Source: an uncultured Bacteroidales bacterium
GTDB lineage: Bacteria; Bacteroidota; Bacteroidia; Bacteroidales; Paludibacteraceae
NCBI GenBank assembly: GCA_946184695.1
Contig: CAMHGK010000003.1
Span: 1 to 44,901 of the forward strand
Direction: 5' to 3'
DNA length: 44,901 nucleotides
In this document: positions 1 to 8,872 of the stretch, one piece after another
Numbering within the stretch: the stretch's first letter is position 1
How the letters are laid out: each line of letters begins with the position of its first letter
The notes under the pieces: generated by a model
The model's input: the letters and a program-made list of their open reading frames with translations, nothing else
Database searches by the model: none
What the model was told of the DNA's origin: nothing
Made by a program: the position numbers and the translations under genes

Positions 1-549
1 GTCGGGCGCCGAGATATTCATTGCTGCAAGCACGTCTCCATCGGTTCTGCGGACGCGATTCAGAGGACATGCATTGAGTATTCCTCCATCCACTAAGAGC
101 ATGTCGCCACGGACGACAGGGCGGAAAAACAAAGGAATAGAGACCGATGCCCTGACAGCATCAAACAGATCGCCAGTCTCCATCACAACCTCTTTATTGT
201 GAATTACATCGCTGGCTATCAACGTGACAGGGATAGGCAGATCCTCTATCTGGCAGTCGGGCACTATTTCACGAAAAGCATTAACCGTGCGGTCGCCTTT
301 GACGAGGTAGTTCTTAGATAACGAAAAATCGCCCAACGAGAGAATTTTCTGCTTGTCGAGCGATAAAAACCAGCGTTTGCCTTCTTCGAGCTTGCCTGAT
401 GCGTAAATCCCCGCGATAAGTGCACCCACAGAGCACCCTGCGAGCGACGAAATCTCATATCCGCGAGATTCCAGTTCCTCGATTGCTCCTATGTGCGCGA
501 GTCCGCGAGCACCTCCGGAAGCCAATACAAGAGCTACTTTTCGTTTCAT
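1..549 (-). CDS. Patatin-like phospholipase family protein (3' end cut by window edge)
   Basis: Predicted serine lipid acyl hydrolase. The 183 visible residues start MKRKVALVLASGGARG, the glycine-rich oxyanion-hole signature (GGxR). The nucleophile elbow GCSVG follows at about residues 42-46 (GxSxG), and the DGG motif of the Ser-Asp dyad lies near residue 151. So both catalytic residues are present and the patatin core is essentially intact; the remainder lies beyond base 1. No signal peptide is seen at this start, so the visible part looks cytoplasmic; larger Bacteroidota patatins can carry a C-terminal beta-barrel that could not be seen here. The start is well fixed because the GGARG motif begins only ten residues in. 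It lies 71 bp downstream of lon on the same strand but has its own promoter, which is so close that the mRNA may be leaderless. Confidence 0.9.
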   Translation of the reverse strand, partial: MKRKVALVLASGGARGLAHIGAIEELESRGYEISSLAGCSVGALIAGIYASGKLEEGKRWFLSLDKQKILSLGDFSLSKNYLVKGDRTVNAFREIVPDCQIEDLPIPVTLIASDVIHNKEVVMETGDLFDAVRASVSIPLFFRPVVRGDMLLVDGGILNACPLNRVRRTDGDVLAAMNISAPD

Positions 550-554
550 GGGTG

Positions 555-586
555 CAAAATTACAAAATATATAGTAATGGTGCAAG
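555..586 (-). promoter_or_regulatory. Promoter of the patatin-like gene, possibly leaderless
   Basis: On the minus strand the -7 box TAATTTTG (562 to 555) matches TAnnTTTG and lies 20 bp after CTTG (586 to 583), close to the TTTG -33 box. Only five bases separate the -7 box from the ATG, so transcription would start at or next to the start codon. Confidence 0.55.
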
Positions 587-620
587 CATAAAGCGAAATT
601 TTATTGAATTTAATGGCTAT

Positions 621-2987
621 TTAGCTTGGTATGGCGAAGTTGATGACCTCTTGTATGTCGTGAACGAAATGGAAGGTGAGACCTTTGAGGTAAGTCTGAG
701 GTATGTCGTCAACGTCCTTTTGGTTTTCGTAGCACATGACAATGTCAGTTATACCTGCACGCTTGGCAGCAAGAATCTTCTCCTTTATCCCTCCTACGGG
801 CAATACTTTTCCGCGGAGCGTCATCTCACCGGTCATGGCAAGGCGCGGTCTGACGCGTTTACCGGTGAAAGCGGACACAAGAGCAGTGGTCATGGTAATA
901 CCCGCCGATGGACCGTCTTTGGGAATAGCTCCTTCTGGAACGTGAATATGTACGGCGGACGACTCTAATTTCTTCTTGTCGATACCAAACTGAGCGGCGT
1001 GAGCTTTGATATAACCTAACGCTATGGTTGCCGATTCCTTCATTACATCGCCGAGGTTGCCGGTGAGAGTCAGGGTAGGGACTTTTGCAGGCGATAGACT
1101 CGTCTCGATAAACAATATCTCACCTCCCACCTGCGTCCATGCCAATCCGGTGACGACGCCTACATATTTATTGTTTTCGTAGGTGTCGCGGCTATATTTC
1201 TCTCGGCCGAGCCACGACTTGATGTCATCGGGCGTAGGAGTCTGGTTGTAAGGCTCGTCGGTTGCCACACGCTTGACCACTTTTCTGCAAATAGCAGCAA
1301 GCTGACGATCAAGTTCACGAACACCTGATTCACGCGTGTATTTCTCAATCAGATATTCTAACGTAGGCTTCCGCAGATGCAGTTGCGAGCTTTTGAGACC
1401 GTGATTTTCAAGCTCTTTGGGTATAAGATGGCGCTTGGCAATCTCTATCTTCTCTTCAGGCAGGTAGCCGGTCATCTCAATGAGTTCCATGCGGTCGAGT
1501 AGGGGACGCGGAATGGTATTGAGAGTATTGGCTGTGGCGATAAAGAGTACCTTGGATAGATCGTAATCAATGTCTAAATAGTTGTCGTGGAAAGTTGTAT
1601 TCTGTTCGGGGTCGAGTACTTCGAGCAGTGCAGAGGTGGGGTCACCATGATAATCTGCTGCTATTTTGTCGATTTCATCGAGAACAAATACCGGATTAGA
1701 AGATTTTACCTTGCGTATGTTGTCAATAATTCGTCCCGGCATAGCTCCTATATAGGTTCTGCGGTGACCACGGATTTCAGCTTCATCGTGCAATCCGCCG
1801 AGAGATATGCGAGCGTATTTTCTTCCGAGTGACTTTGCTATCGACTTGCCTAAACTCGTCTTGCCGACTCCGGGAGGGCCGTAAAGGCAGATAATCGGCG
1901 ATTTCATGTCGCCTTTAAGCTTGAGCACTGACAGATATTCAAGAATGCGCTCCTTAACTTTCTCCATGCCATAGTGGTCTTCATCAAGTACCCGCTTGGC
2001 GTTATTTATGTCGAAATTATCATCGGTAAACTCGTTCCACGGCATCTCAAGCATGAGCTCCAGATAGTTGAGCTGGGTGGAGTAGTCGGGAGAGTGGGGA
2101 GTGATGCGCTCTAATTTCTTGAGTTCATCTCGGAATGTCTTTTCCACTTGTTCCGACCACTTCTTTTCTTTAGCTTTTTCTTGAAGCTCAGCAATAGTTC
2201 CTTCGGACGTGTCACCGAGCTCTTTCTGGATGGTACGCATCTGTTGCTCAAGGAAATACTCACGTTGCTGCTTGTTCATATCCTCGCGAGTCTTGTTTTG
2301 AATAGAACGCTTTATCTCAAGCATTTGCAGTTCTTTACTGAGCATTTCAAGCAGTTTGGTGGTGCGGTTTTCGATTTTCTCTTCTTGTAGGAGCGACTGT
2401 TTGTCTATTATAGACAATCCGAAATTGACGCATACATAATTGACAAGCAGCGTTGGGTTATCGATATTCTTCAGAGCAAATCCGGCTTCTTGCGGCAATT
2501 CAAGTGCTTGGATAATTTTCAAAGAGGTATCTTTTAGACTTGAAACAGTGGCAATAAAATTCTTGTCAGACATATTTGGCATTATTTCCGGCATAACGAA
2601 AATATTGGCCTTAAGAGTCCTAACACCGGTAAACTCCTTGACCATAATGCGTTGTGTGCCTTCAAGGATGATGGTTGTAGAGCCGTCCGGCAAGTCGAAC
2701 GTGCGCAGAACACGAGCTGCTGTTCCTAACGGATATAGATCGTCAGACTTAGGATCCTGAACGTTAGCGTCTTTCTGACAAAGTACTGCCAATAATTCGC
2801 CCGTCTCAAATGCCGATTTGGCCAACTTGAGAGATTTCTGTCGTGATACCACAACAGGCAACAGCACATGAGGAAACAACACCATATTCTTTAGTGGCAG
2901 AACACTGAGAACATCGTCGTTGTTGAGAATTTGCTGACTATCTGAATCGTCAGGCGAAATAATCGGAATAATGGTTGACTGTGACAT
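621..2987 (-). CDS. lon: ATP-dependent protease Lon (LonA type)
   Basis: Cytoplasmic AAA+ serine protease that unfolds and degrades misfolded and regulatory proteins. The 788 residues have the full LonA layout: an N-terminal substrate domain starting around [18 protein letters not shown] (about residues 30-47), a coiled-coil stretch near residues 210-270, an AAA+ module with Walker [10 protein letters not shown] and Walker [10 protein letters not shown], and a C-terminal protease domain. The Ser-Lys dyad is Ser694 in KDGPSAG and Lys735 in GGIKEK. Length is normal for the family. The start at 2987 is preceded at once by an imperfect 33-bp tandem repeat that makes up its immediate leader. It is separated from the upstream GNAT gene by about 210 bp, so it probably has its own promoter, although no clear TAnnTTTG box was found. 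No HrcA/CIRCE-like element was seen. Confidence 0.97.
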   Translation of the reverse strand: MSQSTIIPIISPDDSDSQQILNNDDVLSVLPLKNMVLFPHVLLPVVVSRQKSLKLAKSAFETGELLAVLCQKDANVQDPKSDDLYPLGTAARVLRTFDLPDGSTTIILEGTQRIMVKEFTGVRTLKANIFVMPEIMPNMSDKNFIATVSSLKDTSLKIIQALELPQEAGFALKNIDNPTLLVNYVCVNFGLSIIDKQSLLQEEKIENRTTKLLEMLSKELQMLEIKRSIQNKTREDMNKQQREYFLEQQMRTIQKELGDTSEGTIAELQEKAKEKKWSEQVEKTFRDELKKLERITPHSPDYSTQLNYLELMLEMPWNEFTDDNFDINNAKRVLDEDHYGMEKVKERILEYLSVLKLKGDMKSPIICLYGPPGVGKTSLGKSIAKSLGRKYARISLGGLHDEAEIRGHRRTYIGAMPGRIIDNIRKVKSSNPVFVLDEIDKIAADYHGDPTSALLEVLDPEQNTTFHDNYLDIDYDLSKVLFIATANTLNTIPRPLLDRMELIEMTGYLPEEKIEIAKRHLIPKELENHGLKSSQLHLRKPTLEYLIEKYTRESGVRELDRQLAAICRKVVKRVATDEPYNQTPTPDDIKSWLGREKYSRDTYENNKYVGVVTGLAWTQVGGEILFIETSLSPAKVPTLTLTGNLGDVMKESATIALGYIKAHAAQFGIDKKKLESSAVHIHVPEGAIPKDGPSAGITMTTALVSAFTGKRVRPRLAMTGEMTLRGKVLPVGGIKEKILAAKRAGITDIVMCYENQKDVDDIPQTYLKGLTFHFVHDIQEVINFAIPS

Positions 2988-2990
2988 GAT

Positions 2991-3056
2991 TTTATACGCA
3001 GTTTGATTTATTCAAGTGTATTTTTTATACGCAGATCTATTTATTTCAGTCTATTT
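2991..3056 (-). repeat. Imperfect 33-bp tandem repeat directly upstream of lon
   Basis: Two adjacent 33-bp units (2991-3023 and 3024-3056) match at about 27 of 33 positions and share the block TTTATACGCAG at the start and TATTT at the end. The first unit ends 3 bp from the lon start codon. It could hold paired operators, duplicated promoter DNA or a leader element; nothing in it identifies a known regulator. Confidence 0.8.
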
Positions 3057-3200
3057 CAAACCCTGTGCCAAACATCTAAATACTGACAAAATGTCATAAT
3101 ACGTTGAGCAAAAGCAAATTAAAAGATAATTGGCATTATGTTAAATAAGTTTTATGAGAAATATAAAGGTACTACCTATTATCGAATAATTGGCGTAGAT

Positions 3201-3716
3201 TTATTTTATAAGAAGTTTTGAGAAAATAACAGCATCAGAACTACGAAACCAATTTCTAACTATGGCAGATTCTATAAATCTGTTTTTCCGAAAAATAGCC
3301 AGGCTTGGCAGGTTCGTTGAAGCTACAATTGCATAAAGCAGCCTAAGATTAAGGAACTCTGATGCATAATTCTCTATTAGATTTATAGACTCCGAGCCTA
3401 AACCTGAATTTCTGTACTCATCTATGATATAAATGCCGATGCCTGCGCGAAGATTATGAATGTCAAGTTCATATAGATCGATACATCCCACTATATGCTT
3501 ATCATCTTCCTGACTTTCTATTATCAAACGGAGTTGTCCGTCTTTATATATATCGCCCGTAGAGGATGTGATATAGTCGGATAAGTCTTTGCAAGATAGT
3601 GGGTTATGTGTATCGGAATGTTGCCACGCAAGTTCGTCGTTTTCTATTATATATAGGTATGGCAAGTCAGTTGGCTCAAGTTTGCGAAGTCGGATATGCT
3701 CGTTCGACAGGTGCAT
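3201..3716 (-). CDS. GNAT family N-acetyltransferase (RimJ/RimL/SpeG-like)
   Basis: Predicted acetyl-CoA-dependent N-acetyltransferase of 171 residues. The N-terminus RLRKLEPTDLPYLYIIEND is typical of the RimJ/RimL/SpeG branch. The acetyl-CoA loop region reads GIGIYIIDEYRNSGLGSES (residues about 92-110), with an R/Q-x-x-G-x-G/A-like core RNSGLG, and ends with the usual SLAIFRKNRFIE motif. The acceptor (spermidine, a ribosomal protein or a small amine) cannot be named from the sequence. It is the last gene of a minus-strand run from rel to this gene, 65 bp after the HAD hydrolase gene. A soluble enzyme with no signal peptide. Confidence 0.85.
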   Translation of the reverse strand: MHLSNEHIRLRKLEPTDLPYLYIIENDELAWQHSDTHNPLSCKDLSDYITSSTGDIYKDGQLRLIIESQEDDKHIVGCIDLYELDIHNLRAGIGIYIIDEYRNSGLGSESINLIENYASEFLNLRLLYAIVASTNLPSLAIFRKNRFIESAIVRNWFRSSDAVIFSKLLIK

Positions 3717-3781
3717 GGCACTTTAATTTGACGTATAACTTATATTAAAATTAAATGTTGCTTTTGACAACTTAAAATATA

Positions 3782-4201
3782 TTAGCGCCCGAATAGTTTT
3801 CCAAAAAACGATTTTTTATTGCTATTCAGGTCTGGTAATTCGTTTCTGACAGGCTGAAGTGCCCTACCCTCGCTAATCATCTGATAGATAACTCCCCAAT
3901 CGGGCAGTCCTCCGAGGTTGCGGTCGTCGATATAAAGGTCGGCTGTTACCTTACGCGGAAAGATATAGTCCTCGAGTTGTTCAGGATAGTTGCTATTGAC
4001 AGCATAAAACTCAAGTCCTTTTGCTCGGCAATACTCCACTGCCTCATCCAAAAGCTGTCCTTCTCTGACTGTCCAAAGTATTATCAGATGTTGCTCTGTC
4101 TGCAACTTTTTCAGAGTCTCTATGGCAAACGGAATGGGCTTACCAATGCGGGGATATTCATGTGTGACGATGGTTCCATCGAAGTCAACGGCGATAGTCA
4201 T
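3782..4201 (-). CDS. Small HAD-superfamily hydrolase
   Basis: A 139-residue HAD-type phosphohydrolase with no large cap domain. Motif I is VDFDGTIV (residues 5-12, nucleophile Asp6 and acid Asp8). A motif II-like Thr occurs in WTVREG and the metal-binding motif IV in YIDDRNLGG. The very short, capless form is widespread in Bacteroidota with no established substrate. The C-terminal tail (NKKSFFGKLFGR) is basic and aromatic and could touch membrane or nucleic acid, but this is speculation. It starts 17 bp after the stop of the upstream membrane-protein gene, so the two are probably co-transcribed with recR and rel. Confidence 0.82.
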   Translation of the reverse strand: MTIAVDFDGTIVTHEYPRIGKPIPFAIETLKKLQTEQHLIILWTVREGQLLDEAVEYCRAKGLEFYAVNSNYPEQLEDYIFPRKVTADLYIDDRNLGGLPDWGVIYQMISEGRALQPVRNELPDLNSNKKSFFGKLFGR

Positions 4202-4218
4202 AGCTGAAATGTGTTTGT

Positions 4219-4677
4219 TTATTGTTTGGGTTGCTGATTGTCTTCAAGTTCAAGTCTGAGTCGGCTTTCTTGCGGTTTGCAAAAGATAAGTCCGATGGCG
4301 GCTATTGCAGCGCACCAAATCATTGGCCGATGTCCACCTAACAAGTAGAAAGCTATAATGCCGAGTATGATTCCAGTGCCGATGATTATTATTCTGATGG
4401 CTGATGCTTTGAAATAGCTTTTGAGTCGCAACTCAGAATCGGTTATTGCCTTGAGTTTGTCGCAATACTTTTTGAAGCCGAACATTGCACATGGCAGTGA
4501 GGCTATAATGTAGCAAATTACGATGGTTTGAAAAGCTTGTCCTGATGAACTCAGCGGATCAAGGTACGGCAACTGCTCTTTCTTTGCAAGAAAAATCAGA
4601 AGGGTTACTACCAACAAACTCAGCAGTATTATACCATAGTAAAAATAGCTGATTTTACGAATAACGGCTCTTTCCAT
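4219..4677 (-). CDS. Four-helix inner-membrane protein of unknown function
   Basis: I do not recognise a named family. The 152 residues contain four hydrophobic segments, about residues 9-29 (FYYGIILLSLLVVTLLIFL), 49-67, 93-113 and 117-132, with a short charged C-terminal tail (RLRLELEDNQQPKQ). No enzymatic motif is visible. It lies between recR (41 bp upstream) and the HAD hydrolase (17 bp downstream) on the same strand, so it is likely part of the rel-recR transcript. A small membrane protein next to recR is, from general knowledge, common in Bacteroidales genomes, but the link is unexplained. Confidence 0.8.
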   Translation of the reverse strand: MERAVIRKISYFYYGIILLSLLVVTLLIFLAKKEQLPYLDPLSSSGQAFQTIVICYIIASLPCAMFGFKKYCDKLKAITDSELRLKSYFKASAIRIIIIGTGIILGIIAFYLLGGHRPMIWCAAIAAIGLIFCKPQESRLRLELEDNQQPKQ

Positions 4678-4718
4678 AGTGATTTATGTTTGTTTAATTT
4701 ATATTTTCCTACATTCTC

Positions 4719-5327
4719 CTACCCTTTGAATTCCGTCCGATTGACTATGGAGCGACCGAGAGTTATCTCATCGGTAAATTCAAGTTCATTGCCAATAGCA
4801 ACGCCTCGGGCTATTTGCGTAATTCTTATGTTGAATTGTTGCAATCGTTTGAAGATATAATAGTTGGTGGTGTCGCCTTCAAGAGTGGTAGGTAGGGCGA
4901 GAATTACTTCCTCTATGTTCTCAGGCTCAATGCGTTCAACGAGCGAGTCGAGCTCGATATCTTTAGGACCGATACCGTCAACCGGCGAGATTACTCCGCC
5001 AAGTACATGGTAAAGTCCGTTGTACTGCCCGGTCTTTTCGATTGATAGCACATCCTGTATGTTTTCTACCACACATATTGTTTGCCGCTGGCGTTTGGAG
5101 CTTGAGCAGATGGAGCACACCTCGGTGTCACTAATGTTGTGGCAGTATTTGCAGTAATGGACTTCTGTCTTTAGCCTTGTCAGTGCGGAGGCAAAGTGGT
5201 TGACCTCATTCGAGTCACGTCGGAGCAGGTTTAGCACGAGTCTTAGAGCTGTTTTTCTGCCTATGCCTGGCAACGAAGCGAACTGACTTACAGCGTTTTC
5301 TAATAGTACTGATGGATATTCGTTCAT
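4719..5327 (-). CDS. recR: Recombination mediator protein RecR
   Basis: Cytoplasmic DNA-binding protein that, with RecF/RecO, helps load RecA on gapped DNA. The 202 residues show the complete architecture: an N-terminal helix-hairpin-helix ([17 protein letters not shown], about residues 19-35), a four-cysteine zinc finger ([16 protein letters not shown], about 58-73), and a Toprim domain starting at ICVVENIQD with the acidic patch and the GVIS/GP region (about 80-175). The C-terminal [19 protein letters not shown] is the conserved RecR signature. Length matches the family. The start lies 9 bp after the rel stop codon, which implies tight co-expression with rel. Confidence 0.97.
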   Translation of the reverse strand: MNEYPSVLLENAVSQFASLPGIGRKTALRLVLNLLRRDSNEVNHFASALTRLKTEVHYCKYCHNISDTEVCSICSSSKRQRQTICVVENIQDVLSIEKTGQYNGLYHVLGGVISPVDGIGPKDIELDSLVERIEPENIEEVILALPTTLEGDTTNYYIFKRLQQFNIRITQIARGVAIGNELEFTDEITLGRSIVNRTEFKG

Positions 5328-5336
5328 AGCAGTCGG

Positions 5337-7454
5337 TTAGAGTCGAGTTACGCGTTTAACACCTTTAATTGTTGCGAGTTTCATTATAATGAGTTCCATC
5401 TGCTGCTTATCAGACACCATAATGGTAAGTTGTCCGTCGAAGAGTCCGTCGTGCGAGTCGATAGAGATATTTCGGAGCAGTACCCCACTCTCTTTATTGA
5501 TGACAGAAGTCATATTAGTGACGATACCTATGTCGTCGTTGCCTACTACTTGCAGAGTTATAGGATATGCAGACCCCACAGGCTTACCGCTCCATCTCGT
5601 TTCTACAATGCGATACGGAAAACGCTGCAACATCTGGGCGGCATTAGGACAGTTGCGCCGGTGAATGCTGATGCCGTTGGTTATGGAAACAAACCCGAAT
5701 ACATCGTCACCATAGATAGGATTGCAGCACTTGGCAAAGTGGTAGTCCACATTTTTGATATTGCTGTCAATAACGAGTACGTCGCTTGCATTTTCCGACT
5801 GACGTACGTTATTTGTCAGCTCAAAACTGTCGGCCGACTGCTGCTGTGCCGGTTGAACATCATGGTTCTCGGATCGCTCGATGAGTTCTTTCACTCTGAG
5901 CAGGTTCTCTGAACCGTTGGCTATCGACTGATAGAAGTCGGATACTGATTTATAGCCTATCTTAAGTGCAAGTCTTGCTATTTTCTTCTCCTCGTATTCA
6001 AGTTTCCAGTTTCTGAGTCGGCGTTCCAAAAGTTCGCGCCCCTCGGTGGCATTTTTGAACTCTATCTCTTTGAGAGCCTGACGAATTTTGTTTTTTGCCT
6101 TCGAGGTCTTAACGAAGTCGAGCCACTGGCGCGATGGCTTTTGTGAGGGCGAGGTGAGTATTTCTATCTGGTCACCGTTTTGCAGCTTATGTCTTATTGG
6201 AACGTTGCGCCCGCCTATTTTTCCGCCTACGCACTTGCAGCCTAAGGCTGAGTGAATCTGAAAAGCGAAATCGAGTACGGTAGCTCCTTGCGGCAGCTTA
6301 TGCAGGTCGCCATTGGGTGTGAATACAAACACCTCCTCATCATATAGTGTCAAGCGGAAATCGTTGATGGCATCGCGGTTGTCAATGTCGGGATTTTCAA
6401 GCATCTCGCGCACTCCCTTCAGAAACGAATCCATATCTGTCTCACTCTTGATGCCCTTGTATTTCCAGTGGGCAGCCACACCCTTCTCTGCTATCTCGTC
6501 CATGCGAGTGGTACGTATCTGCACCTCCACCCACTTGTTTTCAGGACCAAGAACGGTGGTATGCAGCGATTCATATCCGTTAGACTTAGGTATAGTCAGC
6601 CAGTCACGCATGCGCTTCGGATTGGGCTGATACATATCCGCCACGATGGAATATACTTGCCAGCACCATGCCTTTTCTTTTTCAAGCGGGGCGTCTAAAA
6701 TAATGCGAATGGCAAATAAATCGTAGATATGGTCCACATCGCAATGCTGCTTCTGCATTTTGTTGTAAATCGAGTGTATCGACTTGGTTCGCCCTTTCAT
6801 GTGGAAAACAAGTCCTTCTTGCTCTAAGCGCTGCTTGAGAGGTTTAATAAACGATTCAATATATGCATCGCGCGACTTTTTCGTCTCGTGCAGAGCGGCT
6901 GCTATTTGCTTATAGGTAGTGTAATCCTTGAATTTGAGTGAGAGGTCTTCGAGTTCTGTTTTTACGGCATAGAGTCCCAATCTGTGAGCCAACGGAGCAT
7001 AGAGGAAGGACGTCTCGTTAGCCACATCTTCTACTTTTGAAAAGTCGGAGTCTGCTGAGAGCTGCTCATTGAGCTCGCGCATCAGTTGCAGCCTTAGGGC
7101 AATGATAATGAGTACCACCCTTACGTCTTCGGCAAATGTCATGAGCAACTTGCGGAAGTTTTCTGTTTCATAGGACGTATGACGCTGGTAGAGCGAGTCC
7201 ACTTGCCTGAGCCCGTGTGTCATGGTTGCCACGCTCTTGCCGAAAGTTTGCGTGAGTTGTTCTGCGTCAGCCGTCTTAAGCAGCATCGCTGCAATAGCAT
7301 CGCGGTCAAGCCCGATTTCGTTAACTGCTATGCGAACTGCGCGCAGCGTACTCAGCGATACGTCGGCCGATTGAAGCATGTCCAGCTCCGGCTGAGTATA
7401 ACTCAGACGAAGCTCCGCAAGCGTAGTTAGTATGTCTGAAGATGATGTGTTCAT
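5337..7454 (-). CDS. relA: Rel/SpoT-family (p)ppGpp synthetase with a degenerate hydrolase domain
   Basis: Long RelA/SpoT homologue of 705 residues. The synthetase half is intact: GRTKSIHSIYNKM, DLFAIRIIL, IPKSNGYESLHTTV and VEVQIRTTRMDEIAE. Then come TGS (VFVFTPNGDLHKLPQGATV, about residue 375 onward), helical and Cys-containing domains (HFAKCCNP, RRNCPNA) and a C-terminal ACT domain ending at GVKRVTRL. The N-terminal HD hydrolase region lacks its metal site. Where active enzymes have HDxxED there is AAMLLKTADAEQ, and where they have KLADRLHNMRT there is IIIALRLQLMRE. I infer a synthetase-dominant, RelA-like enzyme, presumably balanced by a second Rel/SpoT elsewhere in the genome. It is first in the run with recR and has a clear upstream promoter. 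The symbol relA is by function; it could equally be named rel or spoT by annotation pipelines. Confidence 0.93.
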   Translation of the reverse strand: MNTSSSDILTTLAELRLSYTQPELDMLQSADVSLSTLRAVRIAVNEIGLDRDAIAAMLLKTADAEQLTQTFGKSVATMTHGLRQVDSLYQRHTSYETENFRKLLMTFAEDVRVVLIIIALRLQLMRELNEQLSADSDFSKVEDVANETSFLYAPLAHRLGLYAVKTELEDLSLKFKDYTTYKQIAAALHETKKSRDAYIESFIKPLKQRLEQEGLVFHMKGRTKSIHSIYNKMQKQHCDVDHIYDLFAIRIILDAPLEKEKAWCWQVYSIVADMYQPNPKRMRDWLTIPKSNGYESLHTTVLGPENKWVEVQIRTTRMDEIAEKGVAAHWKYKGIKSETDMDSFLKGVREMLENPDIDNRDAINDFRLTLYDEEVFVFTPNGDLHKLPQGATVLDFAFQIHSALGCKCVGGKIGGRNVPIRHKLQNGDQIEILTSPSQKPSRQWLDFVKTSKAKNKIRQALKEIEFKNATEGRELLERRLRNWKLEYEEKKIARLALKIGYKSVSDFYQSIANGSENLLRVKELIERSENHDVQPAQQQSADSFELTNNVRQSENASDVLVIDSNIKNVDYHFAKCCNPIYGDDVFGFVSITNGISIHRRNCPNAAQMLQRFPYRIVETRWSGKPVGSAYPITLQVVGNDDIGIVTNMTSVINKESGVLLRNISIDSHDGLFDGQLTIMVSDKQQMELIIMKLATIKGVKRVTRL

Positions 7455-7513
7455 ATACTTGTTAAATAGGATACATTATGCACCTATAATGCCTAATATG
7501 CATAAATTGGCTG

Positions 7514-7545
7514 CAAATATAGTAAAAAGATTTGGTATGCACAAA
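7514..7545 (-). promoter_or_regulatory. Promoter of the rel-recR operon
   Basis: On the minus strand TTTG (7545 to 7542) is followed after 20 bp by TATATTTG (7521 to 7514), a full match to the Bacteroidota -33/-7 consensus. The start site would be near 7508, giving a leader of about 54 nt. Confidence 0.75.
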
Positions 7546-7814
7546 TACACTTTTATCATACTCCCAAAATTACATATATCTACCTGCTATTCACCGCATT
7601 AAAGGTGCTTTGTTCCCGGCATGATCGGGTGAAGATCGGGTGAAGAACGCATAGAGCAAACGTAAGTGATTGATATATTGTAAGCTCTGCAAGCAACTTT
7701 TAGGGCAAAATTTTCATCCTCTTTGTGGTATAGTTGTTATCCTTAAAACTGAATGCTGATTTTATCGAAAAGAAAGCATAAAACACATTTGTCGAAAAAA
7801 AAATGTTAAAAAAA
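7546..7814. other. Gene-free spacer between rel and the 7956 gene, with an 11-bp tandem duplication
   Basis: AT-rich divergent spacer. The only distinct structure is GATCGGGTGAA repeated head to tail at 7623-7633 and 7634-7644. A minus-strand open frame at 7700-7927 has no coding character (Phe/Lys/Asn-rich, no family, crosses the promoter of the opposite gene) and is not called. Confidence 0.6.
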
Positions 7815-7846
7815 TTACGACAATTAAAATAGTTTTTGTATCTTTG
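7815..7846 (+). promoter_or_regulatory. Promoter of the 7956 gene
   Basis: TATCTTTG at 7839-7846 is a perfect TAnnTTTG box. The -33 position (TTAC, 7815-7818) is weak. The start would be near 7852, leaving a leader of about 100 nt before the ATG at 7956. Confidence 0.6.
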
Positions 7847-7955
7847 CCACGTTTTTGGGCAAGGGCATATTATCAGTGATGCTTTTGCAAGGACAAAAAT
7901 CATCGTAAATCTACGTACAAATAGCAAAATAGATAATAACTAAATAATTATAGCT

Positions 7956-8699
7956 ATGAAAACTACCATTCGTATTCTTTTAACTATTGCTGTGTGCTTG
8001 CTCGTATATCTGTGTGTATGGAGCGTATATACTCCTATACGTTTTGAGCAGAAGCGTGAGGCACGCGAACCTCAGGTGATTGCCAAGTTGGTTGACATCC
8101 GTACTATAGCTGTTGAGTACAGAGCTCAGCACGGTAGATACACTAACAGCATCGACTCACTACTCTTATTCGTCAAGCAAGGTGCCAAGAAAGAAGTGCA
8201 CAAAGAGGGTGCTCTTACCGACAAGCAGTTGGAAGCCGGTATGACGGAGCATAAGGCAGTCAACATTATCAAAAAAGCTAAGGGAAGAGTTAAAAAAATG
8301 GAGTTTGCCGACGACGATGAGTTGTATGCTTACTTGTGGGCTAACGATGCTGAGATAAAGAAGCAAGGTCTGCAAGGATTCCGCCGCGACACTATTTCTA
8401 CTCCACTCCTTGAAGCTCTCTTCAAAGGAAAGTTCGACGAGAATAGTATCGACGACATCTTCGTAATTCCTTTCTCTGATGGTCAGAAATTTCAGTTGGC
8501 AGTTAACAACGAGTACACCAATAAAAACGGTGTAGTGCCTTTGTTCCAAGCTTCTGCTCCGTTCTCAAGTTATCTTGACGACCTTGACAAGCAAGAGCTT
8601 GCCAACCTGACAGACAAAGAAGAGAAACTGGGTCACTATCCCGGTCTGCGTGTAGGTTCTATAGATGAGCCTAATAACAATGCCGGCAACTGGGAATAA
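7956..8699 (+). CDS. Membrane-anchored protein of unknown function, pseudopilin-like middle region
   Basis: A 247-residue protein without a family I can name. Residues 5-25 form one transmembrane helix (IRILLTIAVCLLVYLCVW), leaving most of the chain on the periplasmic side. Just after it, IRTIAVEYRAQHGRYTNSIDSL resembles the post-helix region of type II pseudopilins, where a short helix leads into GRYP-like sequence. But there is no prepilin peptidase site, so this is only a loose resemblance. The rest is hydrophilic and charged. It is a single-gene unit: its own promoter upstream and a perfect 13-bp hairpin terminator downstream. The distance to rsmD (about 170 bp) and the terminator argue against co-transcription. 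Confidence 0.8.
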   Translation: MKTTIRILLTIAVCLLVYLCVWSVYTPIRFEQKREAREPQVIAKLVDIRTIAVEYRAQHGRYTNSIDSLLLFVKQGAKKEVHKEGALTDKQLEAGMTEHKAVNIIKKAKGRVKKMEFADDDELYAYLWANDAEIKKQGLQGFRRDTISTPLLEALFKGKFDENSIDDIFVIPFSDGQKFQLAVNNEYTNKNGVVPLFQASAPFSSYLDDLDKQELANLTDKEEKLGHYPGLRVGSIDEPNNNAGNWE

Positions 8700-8700
8700 T

Positions 8701-8780
8701 AGTAGGCCGACCTACTTCAAACATAGTTTGAGGTAATCCATTAACAAACAGAAAATGAGTGATTGTCATCACTCATTTTC
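8701..8780 (+). terminator. Terminator after the 7956 gene, preceded by two smaller inverted repeats
   Basis: A perfect 13-bp inverted repeat (8751-8763 with 8768-8780, loop TGTC) runs into TTTAACC. Two smaller inverted repeats precede it: AGTAGG/CCTACT (8701-8716) and TCAAAC/GTTTGA just after. The strong stem is symmetrical (GAAAATGAG...CTCATTTTC), so it could stop transcription from both sides. Confidence 0.8.
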
Positions 8781-8816
8781 TTTAACCACAAGACCATGCA
8801 GGGCAAGAGTAGATAA

Positions 8817-8840
8817 GTATCTTAGTAGGTATCTTAGTAG
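8817..8840. repeat. 12-bp tandem repeat upstream of rsmD
   Basis: GTATCTTAGTAG occurs twice head to tail (8817-8828, 8829-8840), about 30 bp before the rsmD start. Confidence 0.85.
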
Positions 8841-8872
8841 ATAACACATAGACAGTTGTTCTGAATAATCTT

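Noticed and set aside
621-968. Plus-strand frame of 182 codons opposite the 3' end of lon
   Set aside because: It is the complement of the conserved Lon protease domain.
7700-7927. Minus-strand open frame of 75 codons in the rel / 7956 spacer
   Set aside because: AT-rich composition, no family resemblance, and it runs across the promoter of the opposite gene; likely chance.
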